The notes under the pieces are model-generated. The model made no database searches. It was not told where the DNA came from and saw only the letters and a program-made list of their open reading frames with translations. A stretch of DNA of 64,000 bases from UBA2336 sp965227265 (GTDB lineage Bacteria > Bacteroidota > Bacteroidia > Cytophagales > Cyclobacteriaceae): the NCBI GenBank assembly GCA_965227265.1, contig OZ245738.1, forward strand, positions 2,356,001 through 2,420,000, in the 5' to 3' direction. Within the stretch, counting starts at the first letter, position 1. The number at the start of each line of letters is the position of its first letter. The translations under genes and the position numbers were made by a program. This document shows, piece after piece, positions 51,645-61,102 of this stretch.

Positions 51645-51890
51645 ATGCAGGATGTTTCTAAACGCGTAGCACAAATTCTCATCGAAAAACTGGGCATTGC
51701 CGAATCGGAGATTACACCCGATGCTAACCTTGTAAAAGATCTGGGAATTGACTCATTGGACTACGCAGAAATTGTGATGGATTTTGAACAAACATTCGAC
51801 ATCAAAATTCCGGATGACGATGCAGAAAAATTATCAACCATCGGTAATGCGGTGAAATACATTGAATCGAAACTGAAAGACCAAAAATAA
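51645..51890 (+). CDS. Acyl carrier protein (AcpP-like)
   Basis: 81 residues; phosphopantetheine site Ser37 in LGIDSLDYAEIV. Closer to a housekeeping ACP pattern than the two pigment ACPs, but it is not next to fabF or other fatty-acid genes. It could be a third, specialised ACP. Its stop directly abuts the stop of the convergent YopX-like gene. Confidence 0.92.
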   Translation: MQDVSKRVAQILIEKLGIAESEITPDANLVKDLGIDSLDYAEIVMDFEQTFDIKIPDDDAEKLSTIGNAVKYIESKLKDQK

Positions 51891-52235
51891 TCAGCCTTTA
51901 CCGTCTGATTCAAAATAGCTGCACAGGCGAATTGTTTTAGCAGCCAGTTCTTTTGAAAGAATATCCGTTCGTTTTTCAGATTTCATATTCACTAAAAACC
52001 AACCATTCGTTTCTGTATCCCACACAATCACAAATTTTTCTGATTGTATCAATGCAATATCCATTTCATAAAGCTCTTCTCCATTTTTATCCGTCAGACC
52101 AGTAAACTGAAGCAGCAGGTGATCTTTTTTGTTCAACTCCCCTTTCACACATTCGATGCTGCTCACTTTTAGCAATAACTTTGCTTCTTTGCTCCAGGCT
52201 TTGAACTTGAATTTACGGGGTTTGAACTCTATCAT
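51891..52235 (-). CDS. YopX-like protein
   Basis: 114 residues. KFKFKAWSKEAK..., then LLQFTGLTDKNGEELYEMDIALI, follows the YopX pattern (FRAWD...LMQYTGLKDKNGKEIYEGDIV), a small beta-rich domain common in phages and in Bacteroidota chromosomes. No other phage gene is nearby. Function unknown. Divergent from the lipid kinase gene with a 30-bp gap. Confidence 0.75.
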   Translation of the reverse strand: MIEFKPRKFKFKAWSKEAKLLLKVSSIECVKGELNKKDHLLLQFTGLTDKNGEELYEMDIALIQSEKFVIVWDTETNGWFLVNMKSEKRTDILSKELAAKTIRLCSYFESDGKG

Positions 52236-52265
52236 ATCGGCAAAAATTTGTAATGTTGACCTGCG

Positions 52266-53171
52266 ATGAGCGAAGTTAAGAACGTATTATTCATTGTCAA
52301 TAAATTCTCCGGAATGGGTTATCAACCGCAGGTTGAAGGCCGGATTCTTACTGCTTGCGCAAAGTTTGATGTTGAATGCACAATTGAATTTACTGCTCGT
52401 CCTGGGCATGCGACAGATTTGGCCAAAGAAGGTTCTAAAAAAGGATTTGATATTGTAGTTGCTGTTGGCGGAGATGGTACGCTCAATGAAGTAGCACGCG
52501 GACTTTTGAATTCCAAAACTCCTATGGGCATTATTCCAAAAGGATCCGGAAATGGATTAGCGCGCCACCTGGGTATTTCCATGAAAATGGATAAGGCCTT
52601 GGATCAATTGCTTACCGGGATGGTCGTGCAGATGGATACGTTCCGGTTAAATGGAAAGCTTTCGCTTAACGTTTCCGGGATTGGCTTTGACGGCCACATT
52701 GCCAACCTCTTTGCCAAAAAGAAAAGACGCGGCTTCTGGACATATGCACGTTTAGTAACACTTCATTACATCATGTTCCCGGAGTTTGATGCTGAACTGG
52801 AACTTGAAAACCATGAGTTTGCGAAACATAAATCGTTCATGATTGCAATTGCCAATGCGTCACAGTACGGAAATAATGCGCGGGTTGCTCCCAATGCATC
52901 CATTACTAACAATTCACTGCAGACAGCCATTCTCAAAAAAGTACCCGCGCAACGAGGGTTCAGGTTCGCGTATCAGATGTTTACCGGAAAGCTTAAAACC
53001 GGTAAATATTACACGTGCTTTACGATGAACAATGGTGTCATCAAAGTGAATCAACCAACAGCCTATCATGTAGATGGTGAACCTTGCGGTCATGCAACAG
53101 AATTCAAAATTGAAATTTTACCGCACTCTTTGCAGATGATCACTCCGCTTAAAAAGATTGGGAAAGTTTAA
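52266..53171 (+). CDS. Diacylglycerol/lipid kinase family protein (DgkB/YegS type)
   Basis: 301 residues. Nucleotide site VAVGGDGTLNEVARGLL and the substrate loop GIIPKGSGNGLARHLGI match the DAGK catalytic domain; NVSGIGFDGHIA and YHVDGEP belong to the C-terminal beta-sandwich. It phosphorylates diacylglycerol or a similar lipid, linked to phospholipid recycling. Cytoplasmic, membrane-associated. No operon partner on this strand. Confidence 0.92.
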   Translation: MSEVKNVLFIVNKFSGMGYQPQVEGRILTACAKFDVECTIEFTARPGHATDLAKEGSKKGFDIVVAVGGDGTLNEVARGLLNSKTPMGIIPKGSGNGLARHLGISMKMDKALDQLLTGMVVQMDTFRLNGKLSLNVSGIGFDGHIANLFAKKKRRGFWTYARLVTLHYIMFPEFDAELELENHEFAKHKSFMIAIANASQYGNNARVAPNASITNNSLQTAILKKVPAQRGFRFAYQMFTGKLKTGKYYTCFTMNNGVIKVNQPTAYHVDGEPCGHATEFKIEILPHSLQMITPLKKIGKV

Positions 53172-53173
53172 GA

Positions 53174-53207
53174 TAATAAAAAAGTGACAGCTGTAAATCC
53201 GTCACTT
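53174..53207 (-). terminator. Terminator for the NarL-type regulator gene
   Basis: On the minus strand AAGTGAC...GTCACTT (stem at 53182-53188 and 53201-53207) is followed by TTTTTATT, 29 bp past the regulator's stop. Confidence 0.75.
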
Positions 53208-53235
53208 CGTTAAGTATTTCAAGAAATAGAAATTC

Positions 53236-53868
53236 CTAGATCAGCTTGTCGTGATTTGCTTTTGCGATCGCTTCTGACTTGCTGTTTACCTGTAGCTTTG
53301 AATAAATATTCTTGATATGCGTTTTTGCAGTCTCTTTGGAAATGAACAACTCTTCAGAGATTTGAGTGTAGGTCTTTCCTTCCGAAATCAATTGAAGAAT
53401 TGTGGTTTCACGCTTCGTTAACGGAGAATTGGGATTGATGTGATAGTTATCAATAACCATGCGAGCGATTCGACTGCTCATAGGAGCTCCACCCCTGATG
53501 ATTTCCTCGAGCGCCCCCAGCAATTCCATGTAGTTTGCACTTTTAGTAATATAACCGGAAGCACCTGCCTTGAGCGCTTCAAATACCAGATCGCTATCCT
53601 CATACACGGTTACCATTATAACTTCAGTATTCGGGCTTTTGTCGCGAATGATTTGAGTTCCTTTTATCCCATTGATGCCTGGCAATTCAATGTCCATCAG
53701 TACAATATCGGGCTTATCGCGATTGAGCGCAGCAATTGCATCCTCGCAATTACCATATGCTCCTGCAGCCGTAAACTGTTGTGAACTATTCACAATGAGA
53801 TTAAAGCTTTCCCGGATTTCCTGATCGTCCTCAACGATTACAACCTTCTTTTTAAATGGCAGAGACAT
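53236..53868 (-). CDS. Response regulator, NarL/LuxR family
   Basis: 210 residues from the ATG at 53868. Receiver domain (VVIVEDDQEIRESF, phospho-Asp in PDIVLMDIELPG, Lys in YITKSANYMELL) and a LuxR-type helix-turn-helix (LTKREITIL-like LTKRETTILQLISEGKTYTQISEELFISKETAKTHIKNIYSKL). Binds DNA when phosphorylated by the overlapping propeller kinase. The start lies 17 bp inside the kinase gene, so translation is coupled. Confidence 0.94.
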   Translation of the reverse strand: MSLPFKKKVVIVEDDQEIRESFNLIVNSSQQFTAAGAYGNCEDAIAALNRDKPDIVLMDIELPGINGIKGTQIIRDKSPNTEVIMVTVYEDSDLVFEALKAGASGYITKSANYMELLGALEEIIRGGAPMSSRIARMVIDNYHINPNSPLTKRETTILQLISEGKTYTQISEELFISKETAKTHIKNIYSKLQVNSKSEAIAKANHDKLI

Positions 53869-56803
53869 ATTTGGTCTTTTTTTCAAATTGAAATTTCAAT
53901 GAAATCCGGGTGCCTTTGCCTTTTTGACTGGCAATTGTTAAAACAGCTTTAAGCTTTTCAGCCCGCTCCCGGATATTTTTTAAGCCGTTAACTGTATACT
54001 TTTCTTTCACATCAAAGCCAATTCCATCATCTTCAAACACAAACTCAAAACCATTCTCCTGAGAAAAAAGTGAGAGTGTTGCATTCTGAGCTTCTGCTGA
54101 CTTAAACGTATTGGTCATGGCTTCCTTGAAGATTAGATTCGCTTCCCGGCTAAATCCATACGGAAGTTTAACATTTATTTTGACATCGTTAAATGCCCGG
54201 AACTTAATTTCTTTTTCCTCAAAAAGCTTCTCGCCAAAATCACGGATGTGAATGAAAAGCTTGGAAAGCTCATCATTAACTGGGTCAATGGACCAGATAA
54301 AGTCACGGGTTCCGGTGTATAAATACTTCGCTGAATTCTCAACTTTTGTGTACAGGTCAGTTCTTGACGATGTACCACCCACAACATTTCCATTTAATTT
54401 CAGCAAGCTTATATAATTAATAATCCGCGTAAGCTGGTTTCCCATCTCATCATGGAAATCACGGGCAATTTCTTTTCGTAAATTTTCCTGTTCATGCAGC
54501 CGGATTTTTTCACGTAGCAGGGTTTGTTCAATTTTATGACGCATTCTAAGATAAACCATCAAAACAATCGCACCCGCAAGAAGCAGGAACGCTAACACCC
54601 AAAACGTTGCTGTTTGATAAAATGCTGCCCGGATTACAAACGGATACCGGAGTTCTTTCTCCGACCAATTTCCTTTATGATCAGTGGCCGTGACAATAAA
54701 TTCATATTTGCCCGGTGGCAGATTACTATAAGTTACTTGCCGCATCGCTGACGGCTTTGACCAGCTTTTATCGTAATTGTCAAGCTTATACTTAAACTTC
54801 ACTGATTTTGAATTAAGCTTATCAACGCGGTTAAAAGCAAACGTTATATGATTCTTATCATGCGGAAAACTTGGGCGATATGGAATTTTAAAGGAACCCG
54901 TAACGCTGTCTGAATAATTCCGGGAAGATTCCTCTCCATAGTATACTTCAACATCCGTTAAGTGGACATCAAATGAGCGTGATTCTTTATTATCAGACTC
55001 ATTGAACTTATATATTCCGTCAATTAATCCAAAAAGCTTTGTATCGCCTTTCAGACTAAATGAATTTTGATTTGTTTCAACACCTGTTAAACCATTATCA
55101 TGATCAAAATGAATGTTCTCAATCACGTTTAGCTTTTCATCAAGTACGATGCGGTTAATTCCCTTTTCTGTTCCCGCCCAAATTACGTCTTCATCATCGG
55201 AAGCAATGAAATAAATAAAGTCTGAGGCCATTCCGTCATGGGTTGTGATGAGGCGCGAAGCTTTCGTGACAGGATCATACACCATAAATCCAGCTCCACC
55301 CGAACCAAATAATAAAAGTGAATCACGAAAAGAATTAATGCTTATAAGAACGGTGTTTTTAAATTCTTTAATCTTCAACTCTTCAATGTGGCCATTCGAA
55401 ACCGTATTAATTCCGAGCTCATTGCCTGTAAAAAGAGTTTTAAATCTTTTTGAATAGTAAGCGCAATTAACCCGATCTATTAGTAGACCCTGAGCAGAAG
55501 TATAGTTAGTAAATTTTTTACCATCGTAATAAGACAATCCGCCTGTGGTTGCAATCCACAAGTTGTTCTTTTCATCGAATTGAATACCCAGAACAAAATT
55601 GCCTGCCAATCCATTTTTATGAGTAAGCCATTCAAACTCATTCTTATCCTTGTTAAACTTTCCAATCCCGGTTGTACTTCCAGCCCAAAGCGTTCCGTCT
55701 GGTGATTTTGCAATGCTAAGAATTTCGCGATTATTTGAGTAGTTGGTTTGTTTATCGTCTTTAAGTCTCCATACCCCATGATTCATCGATCCAGCCCAAA
55801 TAGCGTCATCATCCTTAATCACGCTCATAACCCCTACCAGCGTTTCGGGGCCAAGCCGGGTAAAATCCTGATGGTAATATTTATAAAGTCCTGCACCATT
55901 AGAACCGATCCAGATGTTTCCTTCCCGGTCCGGCATCACATAGTTAATAGTTCTATCCTTTAAAATAGTTTCACGCTCATTTGTAAGTGTGTTTATCTTA
56001 AACAGGTTGGCATGGTTATCCACTGCCCAAAGTTCATGTTGAGCCAGATCTGAAAAAAGCACTGTATAATCCGATGTCTTTTTTTTGGCCTTAAGGGTGC
56101 CGCTTTTCAAATCAATTTCATAATCGGTCAGGCTCCAGTCCGCTGGGACGTAAGACTCAAGTTTAATGTTTCCGTTTTCCTGGATCCCGGAATAAACAAC
56201 CTGTTTTTCCGGTAATGATCCGACAAACTTATCACCGCTTCTGCTTTTAATGAATATACGTTTGTCGCTCATTAAAATACAAAGCTCCCCGGAAGCAAAC
56301 TGAAATACCCGATCGATATACGCACCCGGTTGATAAAATTTGCTCCAGTAATAAACGGAGTCTTTATAAATTTTGCCGAGTACTCCCGGAGACGATACCA
56401 CCAACACAGTATCTTCAAATACCACAGCTCGCCTTACCTTATTGCGCGTGGCAGAATCAATACCAGCAGGTTGAAATGTTTTAAAGCATGTTCCGTCAAA
56501 GCGGGAAAGGCCCTGCGCATGAACAGCCCAAATGTTTTGATCATCATCTATGTTCAGATCATAAACAATGTTATTCAGAAGGCCGTCAAGCGTAGTGTAA
56601 ACTTTAAAGTTCTGGCCATCAAACCGCGCTACACCTCCACCGTATGTGGCCAGCCACAAATAGCCATTATCATCTTCCAACATCCCATTAATCTGGGATT
56701 GAGGCACCCCCTGCGCGGCTGTATAATTGCGTAATACAAAATTCCCCTGGGCAAACAGGTATAAAGGAGCAAGCACCAGAGCCGTAAATAGAATTCTGAA
56801 CAT
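53852..56803 (-). CDS. Sensor histidine kinase with periplasmic two-component propeller and Y_Y_Y domain
   Basis: 983 residues with a signal peptide (MFRILFTALVLAPLYLFA). About 700 residues of propeller repeats follow (IWAVHAQGLSRFDG, LWAGSTTGIGKFN, LWIATTGGLSYYDG, IWAGTEKGINRI). A Y_Y_Y domain (FKYKLDNYDKSW...TYSNLPPGKYEFIVTATD) is near 680-745 and a membrane segment (FWVLAFLLLAGAIVLMVYL) near 750. The HisKA_3 phospho-acceptor is His784 in DFHDEMGNQLTRI, followed by a HATPase (DDGIGFD, GLKNIRERAEKL). The ligand is unknown. Unlike polysaccharide-utilisation hybrids, the regulator is a separate NarL-type protein. Confidence 0.94.
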   Translation of the reverse strand: MFRILFTALVLAPLYLFAQGNFVLRNYTAAQGVPQSQINGMLEDDNGYLWLATYGGGVARFDGQNFKVYTTLDGLLNNIVYDLNIDDDQNIWAVHAQGLSRFDGTCFKTFQPAGIDSATRNKVRRAVVFEDTVLVVSSPGVLGKIYKDSVYYWSKFYQPGAYIDRVFQFASGELCILMSDKRIFIKSRSGDKFVGSLPEKQVVYSGIQENGNIKLESYVPADWSLTDYEIDLKSGTLKAKKKTSDYTVLFSDLAQHELWAVDNHANLFKINTLTNERETILKDRTINYVMPDREGNIWIGSNGAGLYKYYHQDFTRLGPETLVGVMSVIKDDDAIWAGSMNHGVWRLKDDKQTNYSNNREILSIAKSPDGTLWAGSTTGIGKFNKDKNEFEWLTHKNGLAGNFVLGIQFDEKNNLWIATTGGLSYYDGKKFTNYTSAQGLLIDRVNCAYYSKRFKTLFTGNELGINTVSNGHIEELKIKEFKNTVLISINSFRDSLLLFGSGGAGFMVYDPVTKASRLITTHDGMASDFIYFIASDDEDVIWAGTEKGINRIVLDEKLNVIENIHFDHDNGLTGVETNQNSFSLKGDTKLFGLIDGIYKFNESDNKESRSFDVHLTDVEVYYGEESSRNYSDSVTGSFKIPYRPSFPHDKNHITFAFNRVDKLNSKSVKFKYKLDNYDKSWSKPSAMRQVTYSNLPPGKYEFIVTATDHKGNWSEKELRYPFVIRAAFYQTATFWVLAFLLLAGAIVLMVYLRMRHKIEQTLLREKIRLHEQENLRKEIARDFHDEMGNQLTRIINYISLLKLNGNVVGGTSSRTDLYTKVENSAKYLYTGTRDFIWSIDPVNDELSKLFIHIRDFGEKLFEEKEIKFRAFNDVKINVKLPYGFSREANLIFKEAMTNTFKSAEAQNATLSLFSQENGFEFVFEDDGIGFDVKEKYTVNGLKNIRERAEKLKAVLTIASQKGKGTRISLKFQFEKKTKYVSAI

Positions 56804-56868
56804 AATGAAGTGTGTAAAAGTACCGTGCTCCTGAATGATTAATAATCACCCATGCTGCGGTATAATTG

Positions 56869-57330
56869 TCACTGAAATTTTACCGGGCCGGGAGTGGAAT
56901 TTCCGGTATCAATAACATAGCGCCAACTTCCGTCCTTTTTGCGTTTCCAGACAGATATATAGTTGCCATATTGAACTGTATCTTTTCCTGAAGATGCTTT
57001 TGTGGTTAACGTATAACTGCCGAATGTGTAACCAAGATTGCCACTAGCTTCTGCCCTGAGTGGTTCCCAGGCAAGTTTATATGCAGGTGGATTTTTTTCG
57101 AACGATTCCATTAAAGCGTATTTGCCAAAAATAGGCTGTTCACCGGGCGAGGGCTTAATAACTTTTTCATCGGCATAGTAAACAAAAGCTTCAGCAATGC
57201 CTTTTTCCTGTGCGCGTTTCGAAAAACTTTTATCCGTTTCTAGAACCTCACTTTTCAACGCAGCAGTGTCTTCCTGTGGTGTACACGATGCAAGTATGAA
57301 AAGAATGCCGAGAATGTTCAGAAGTTTCAT
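56869..57330 (-). CDS. DUF4440/SnoaL-like lipoprotein
   Basis: 153 residues. Signal peptide with lipobox ILASC (Cys16). The mature part has the NTF2-like/DUF4440 pattern: LETDKSFSKRAQEKGIAEAFVYYADEKVIKPSPGEQPIFGKYALMESF...WRYVIDTGNS. Cone-shaped fold, possibly ligand-binding; no reaction can be assigned. Anchored to the membrane facing the periplasm. Standalone; ends 66 bp from the kinase start. Confidence 0.82.
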   Translation of the reverse strand: MKLLNILGILFILASCTPQEDTAALKSEVLETDKSFSKRAQEKGIAEAFVYYADEKVIKPSPGEQPIFGKYALMESFEKNPPAYKLAWEPLRAEASGNLGYTFGSYTLTTKASSGKDTVQYGNYISVWKRKKDGSWRYVIDTGNSTPGPVKFQ

Positions 57331-57469
57331 GAATGTCTATTTTGCCTGCTTTAGGTAAAATGTTTTTACAAATTACCCCAATCTAAGTGAATTCAAAATC
57401 AGTTTTTTATCTGAATTTTAAAGATTCATTTAAGTGACCCAAATATCCTCGTTTATAACAAATCTTGCC

Positions 57470-58732
57470 ATGAGAATCAGTTTAATTTTAATCGCTTTTA
57501 CATGTCTGGTAATTCAATCAGCTGCACAGGAAAAGAATCTTCAATATTATTATGCACGTGCCACAGAAGCGCGCAAGGCCCAGGATTATCCAGTGTTCTA
57601 TGAGATGATCGTTCAGGCCACGACATTGCATCCTTACCACCAGGGCATACAATATCTACGAGGAATTGCCAGTACACTAACCAATCGCAATGAAGAAGCT
57701 GTTGAATATTTAAGGAAAGCAGTCCTTACAAATGCAGCATTTGACTTACAAATTGAAGATCTGAAAGCCTTGCGGGGACTCGAAGATTTTGAAAAACTAA
57801 AATCGTTGCAGCTTGAATTGAATAAACCCGTAGTTCATTCTGATACTGCATTTGTTCTATATGACCGGGTTATTCATCCAGAAGCAATTGCTGTTCATGA
57901 AAAAACATTGTATGCTACAAGTATTCATAAAAGGAAAATTGTAAAAGTTTCCCCAGCAGGTAAAGCATCAGATTTTGTAAAGTCAGGTCAAGATGGGCTC
58001 ACCGCTGTAATGGGAATAAGAATTGATGACAAACGAAATGTTTTGTGGGCTTGTTCTTCGCCTTTGCCTCAAATGGAAAATTTCGACAGTACCGCTACAT
58101 CGGCTGTATTTAAATATGATTTGACTTCCGGTAAGCTGATTCAGAAATATAAACTGCCGACTAAAACTGGGTCTACATTTGGTGATTTACTGCTCAATAA
58201 AAATGGCGAAGTATTTATTTCTGATAGCCAAACGAACACTATTTTTAAAGTCAACGAAAAGACCAAACAGTTGGAGATTTACTTCACATCAGAAGAAATA
58301 TGGAGCTTGCAAGGCATTACTTTTTCGGAAGATGAACGCTATTTGTTTTTTGCTGATTATATAAAAGGCATTTTCAGACTTGATACTAAAACAAAGGAAC
58401 TGCTGCTTTTAGAGAACAAAAGTGAAGCTTCACTTAAAGCCATTGACGGTTTATTGTGGTATAAGAATTCATTGATTGCCATACAAAATGCAACCAATCC
58501 TATGAAGGTTAGCCGCTATACCTTAAGCCCTGATCTCAAATCCGTTACCCAATTAGAAATTATTGACCGTGCACATCCTGCATTTAACGAACCCACAAAC
58601 GGCTGTATCGTTAACGATGAATTGTATTACATAGCCAACAGTCAATGGAGCGGATATACCGATGACAATAAACCTAAGCCAACGGACCAATTACAGGATA
58701 TCATTATTCTCAAAGCAGCGTTAAACCATTAA
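57470..58732 (+). CDS. Exported TPR plus SMP-30/gluconolactonase-like propeller protein
   Basis: 420 residues from the ATG at 57470 (MRISLILIAFTCLVIQSAAQ signal peptide); an in-frame GTG 12 codons upstream is unlikely. Residues ~25-115 are TPR-like helices (YYYARATEARKAQDYPVFYEM..., AVEYLRKAV). From ~130 a beta-propeller resembles SMP-30/gluconolactonase (IHPEAIAVHEKTLYATSI, GEVFISDSQTNTIFKV, LQGITFSEDERYLFFADYIKGIF). No metal triad confirmed. Stop overlaps the convergent TPR gene by 4 bp. Confidence 0.76.
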   Translation: MRISLILIAFTCLVIQSAAQEKNLQYYYARATEARKAQDYPVFYEMIVQATTLHPYHQGIQYLRGIASTLTNRNEEAVEYLRKAVLTNAAFDLQIEDLKALRGLEDFEKLKSLQLELNKPVVHSDTAFVLYDRVIHPEAIAVHEKTLYATSIHKRKIVKVSPAGKASDFVKSGQDGLTAVMGIRIDDKRNVLWACSSPLPQMENFDSTATSAVFKYDLTSGKLIQKYKLPTKTGSTFGDLLLNKNGEVFISDSQTNTIFKVNEKTKQLEIYFTSEEIWSLQGITFSEDERYLFFADYIKGIFRLDTKTKELLLLENKSEASLKAIDGLLWYKNSLIAIQNATNPMKVSRYTLSPDLKSVTQLEIIDRAHPAFNEPTNGCIVNDELYYIANSQWSGYTDDNKPKPTDQLQDIIILKAALNH

Positions 58733-59649
58733 GCCCTTTTACGCTTATAGGTAAAATCATACGTGGTTACCCAGGTCTTACCCTCGTCTACTGAGGTTTC
58801 ATGAAATTGCCTCACTTGATCCGGGCCTTGGTTGAAAAAATAAAAATGCACCAGCGTTTTAGCTCCTTGCGGGCTTGCTGTTTCGAACTCAAACCGCATA
58901 GCATCTTCACGATATTCGCCATTTAAAAATTCACTTGCATTTACACCGCCCGATCCGACCCAGAGTTGCTTCCACTTCCCAGAAACGGGATCAACAAAAT
59001 TCATGCTCTTACCGCTGAATGGGGCACCCATTGCGGTCCAGTTTTCAAGGATCATACATCCACCAGAAGCCAACTCAATTTTTGAATGGCCGGCAAGATT
59101 ATTCGTACCGGTAACGAAAGCATCCCACTCACCTATCCAGAAATCAAATTGTCTTGCTTGTGCATTTCCCATACAAGGATATGCATTTATATTAGCCCGC
59201 TTCCAGGCATCTTTGTAGCGCTGATCCATTCGGATGTTCTCAAAATCTTTTTGTGTTTCAAGCTCAGTCAGGTTGCTATATCCCAGCGCAATGCCTTTAT
59301 CCAGGCTTGTAAAAGATTTATCAAGATCATGCTTAACCGCATAAACTCTCGCCAGTCGCGACTGTATGATTGTTTCCAGTGAAGGTGCAGGCTTATTGTT
59401 CAATGCTTTTAAATAATTCTCAATCGCTTTATCGTAGTTTGAAAGATTATGGTAGCTGAACCCAAGCCGGTTCCAGGCAAGGCTATTCGCAGGCTCTGTT
59501 TTTAAAATCTTCTCATAAACAGGAATTGCTTCTTTCCAGTTTTGTGAAAAGAATAAAGAATCTGCCTGTGGCAGGCTAGCCTTTTTTGATTGCGCTGATA
59601 TAGCAGAAACAGAAAGCAGAAAAATTATAACACGAAAAATAACTCTCAT
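58729..59649 (-). CDS. Exported TPR protein with a C-terminal DUF1579-like domain
   Basis: 306 residues. Signal peptide MRVIFRVIIFLLSVSAISA. TPR repeats at ~25-145 (AIPVYEKILKTEPANSLAWNRLGFSYHNLSNYDKAIENYLKALNN). The C-terminal ~150 residues start FDFWIGEWDAFVTG, a motif of DUF1579-type lipocalin-like domains. Periplasmic. Such domains may bind a small hydrophobic ligand; no pathway is evident. Both this protein and its convergent neighbour have TPR domains. Confidence 0.76.
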   Translation of the reverse strand: MRVIFRVIIFLLSVSAISAQSKKASLPQADSLFFSQNWKEAIPVYEKILKTEPANSLAWNRLGFSYHNLSNYDKAIENYLKALNNKPAPSLETIIQSRLARVYAVKHDLDKSFTSLDKGIALGYSNLTELETQKDFENIRMDQRYKDAWKRANINAYPCMGNAQARQFDFWIGEWDAFVTGTNNLAGHSKIELASGGCMILENWTAMGAPFSGKSMNFVDPVSGKWKQLWVGSGGVNASEFLNGEYREDAMRFEFETASPQGAKTLVHFYFFNQGPDQVRQFHETSVDEGKTWVTTYDFTYKRKRA

Positions 59650-59730
59650 AAAATAATAGTTATCATGAAGTTAATTGTCTTTTAATCCTTAACCATACCC
59701 CAAACTAAGCCATTTTCAGTACCTTGAAGA

Positions 59731-61032
59731 ATGCAATCTGATGGTATTCATTCCGGACCGATAACAAAGTGGCTTCAGGGAACAAATGGTTTTCTGTTTT
59801 CGCTTTATGCAACAGTAGCAGCGTTTTGTTTATACACCTGCATTTTTGCTTTTCGTAAAACGTATACCGTTGGCACATTTGAGGGCATCGCTTTCTTTGG
59901 TGTAAGCTATAAAAGCTGGATGGTGATCTCGCAGGTCATCGGTTATGGAATTGCTAAGTTTGCCGGTATCAAATTAATCAGTGAGCTAAAATCAACGTTC
60001 CGCGTAAAAGGTATTATTCTCATGATTGCTCTTGCGGGATTGTCGTGGCTTTTCTTTGCGATAACGCCTCCCCCCTACAACATAATTTTTCTTTTTACGA
60101 ATGGACTTCCGTTGGGCATGGGTTGGGGTCTTGTGTTCAGTTACCTGGAAGGCAGAAGGTTCACAGAAGTTTTAGGCGCAGGAGTTTCGGTAAGCTTTAT
60201 CTTTTCTTCAGGTTTTGCAAAATCGGTTGGCGGATTTGTGATGAAGTTCTGGGGAGTTTCGGAATACTGGATGCCCTTTGTGTCTGTCTGTATATTTCTT
60301 CTTCCGCTATTATTCTTTTTGTGGATGCTCAATCAAATACCTCCACCAAATCCATTGGATGAAGAATTGCGTACAAAACGTCAGCCCATGAATCGGGAGC
60401 AACGCACAAAATTCCTGTTCATGTTTGCACCCGGATTAATCCTGTTAATTTTAACCTATACACTCCTCACAGCTTTCCGCGATTTCAGAGACAATTATTC
60501 AGCCGATGTCTGGAAAAGTTTGGGCTACGGTAATTCTCCGGAAATCTTTACCAAAACAGAAACTCCGGTAACCATTGCCATTCTCATCATCATGGGAAGT
60601 ATTATGTTCATCCGCAGCAATAGAAATGCTTTCATGATCAATCAGGCCATTATTTTAGGCGGCATGCTTTTGGTTGGAGTTGCAACATTGTTATTCGATC
60701 AGCAGCTGATCAGTGCAACTCCCTGGATGATTATGCTGGGCATGGGTTTATACCTGGGCTACGTTCCGTTCAACAGCATTCTGTTTGACCGCATGATCGC
60801 TACGTTTAAATACGTAAGCACAGTAGGTTTTTTAATTTACCTGGCGGATGCCTTTGGTTACCTGGGAAGCATTGGTGTGCTGCTCTATAAAGAGCTGGGG
60901 CACCCAAACTTAAGCTGGCTGGAATTTTTCATTCATGCCGGATACATTATGTCGGTTACCGGAAGCTTGCTGATTATTGGATCGATGCTGTATTTTCACT
61001 TCAAGCATCGCCAATGGATTAAAACTCATTAA
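59731..61032 (+). CDS. DUF5690-family membrane protein, MFS-like
   Basis: 433 residues, about 12 hydrophobic segments. YATVAAFCLYTCIFAFRKTYTVGTF opens the first, as in organophosphate-type MFS permeases, and GLPLGMGWGLVFSYLEGRRFTEVLGAGVSVSFIFSSG is the family core I associate with DUF5690. The substrate is unknown. Inner membrane. Monocistronic; a perfect palindrome follows its stop. Confidence 0.83.
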   Translation: MQSDGIHSGPITKWLQGTNGFLFSLYATVAAFCLYTCIFAFRKTYTVGTFEGIAFFGVSYKSWMVISQVIGYGIAKFAGIKLISELKSTFRVKGIILMIALAGLSWLFFAITPPPYNIIFLFTNGLPLGMGWGLVFSYLEGRRFTEVLGAGVSVSFIFSSGFAKSVGGFVMKFWGVSEYWMPFVSVCIFLLPLLFFLWMLNQIPPPNPLDEELRTKRQPMNREQRTKFLFMFAPGLILLILTYTLLTAFRDFRDNYSADVWKSLGYGNSPEIFTKTETPVTIAILIIMGSIMFIRSNRNAFMINQAIILGGMLLVGVATLLFDQQLISATPWMIMLGMGLYLGYVPFNSILFDRMIATFKYVSTVGFLIYLADAFGYLGSIGVLLYKELGHPNLSWLEFFIHAGYIMSVTGSLLIIGSMLYFHFKHRQWIKTH

Positions 61033-61054
61033 AACACGAACATATTAAACACGC

Positions 61055-61082
61055 GTAGAGACGCAAAATTTTGCGTCTCTAC
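61055..61082. repeat. Perfect 28-bp palindrome between convergent genes
   Basis: GTAGAGACGCAAAA followed by its exact complement TTTTGCGTCTCTAC. Located between the DUF5690 stop and the DUF4097 stop; may act as a bidirectional transcript end, though no T-run follows. Confidence 0.88.
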
Positions 61083-61102
61083 ATTGATTACATTGATTTG
61101 TA

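Noticed and set aside
51891..52235. YopX-like gene as a sign of a prophage
   Set aside because: No integrase, terminase, capsid or tail genes lie near it; such genes also occur alone in Bacteroidota chromosomes.
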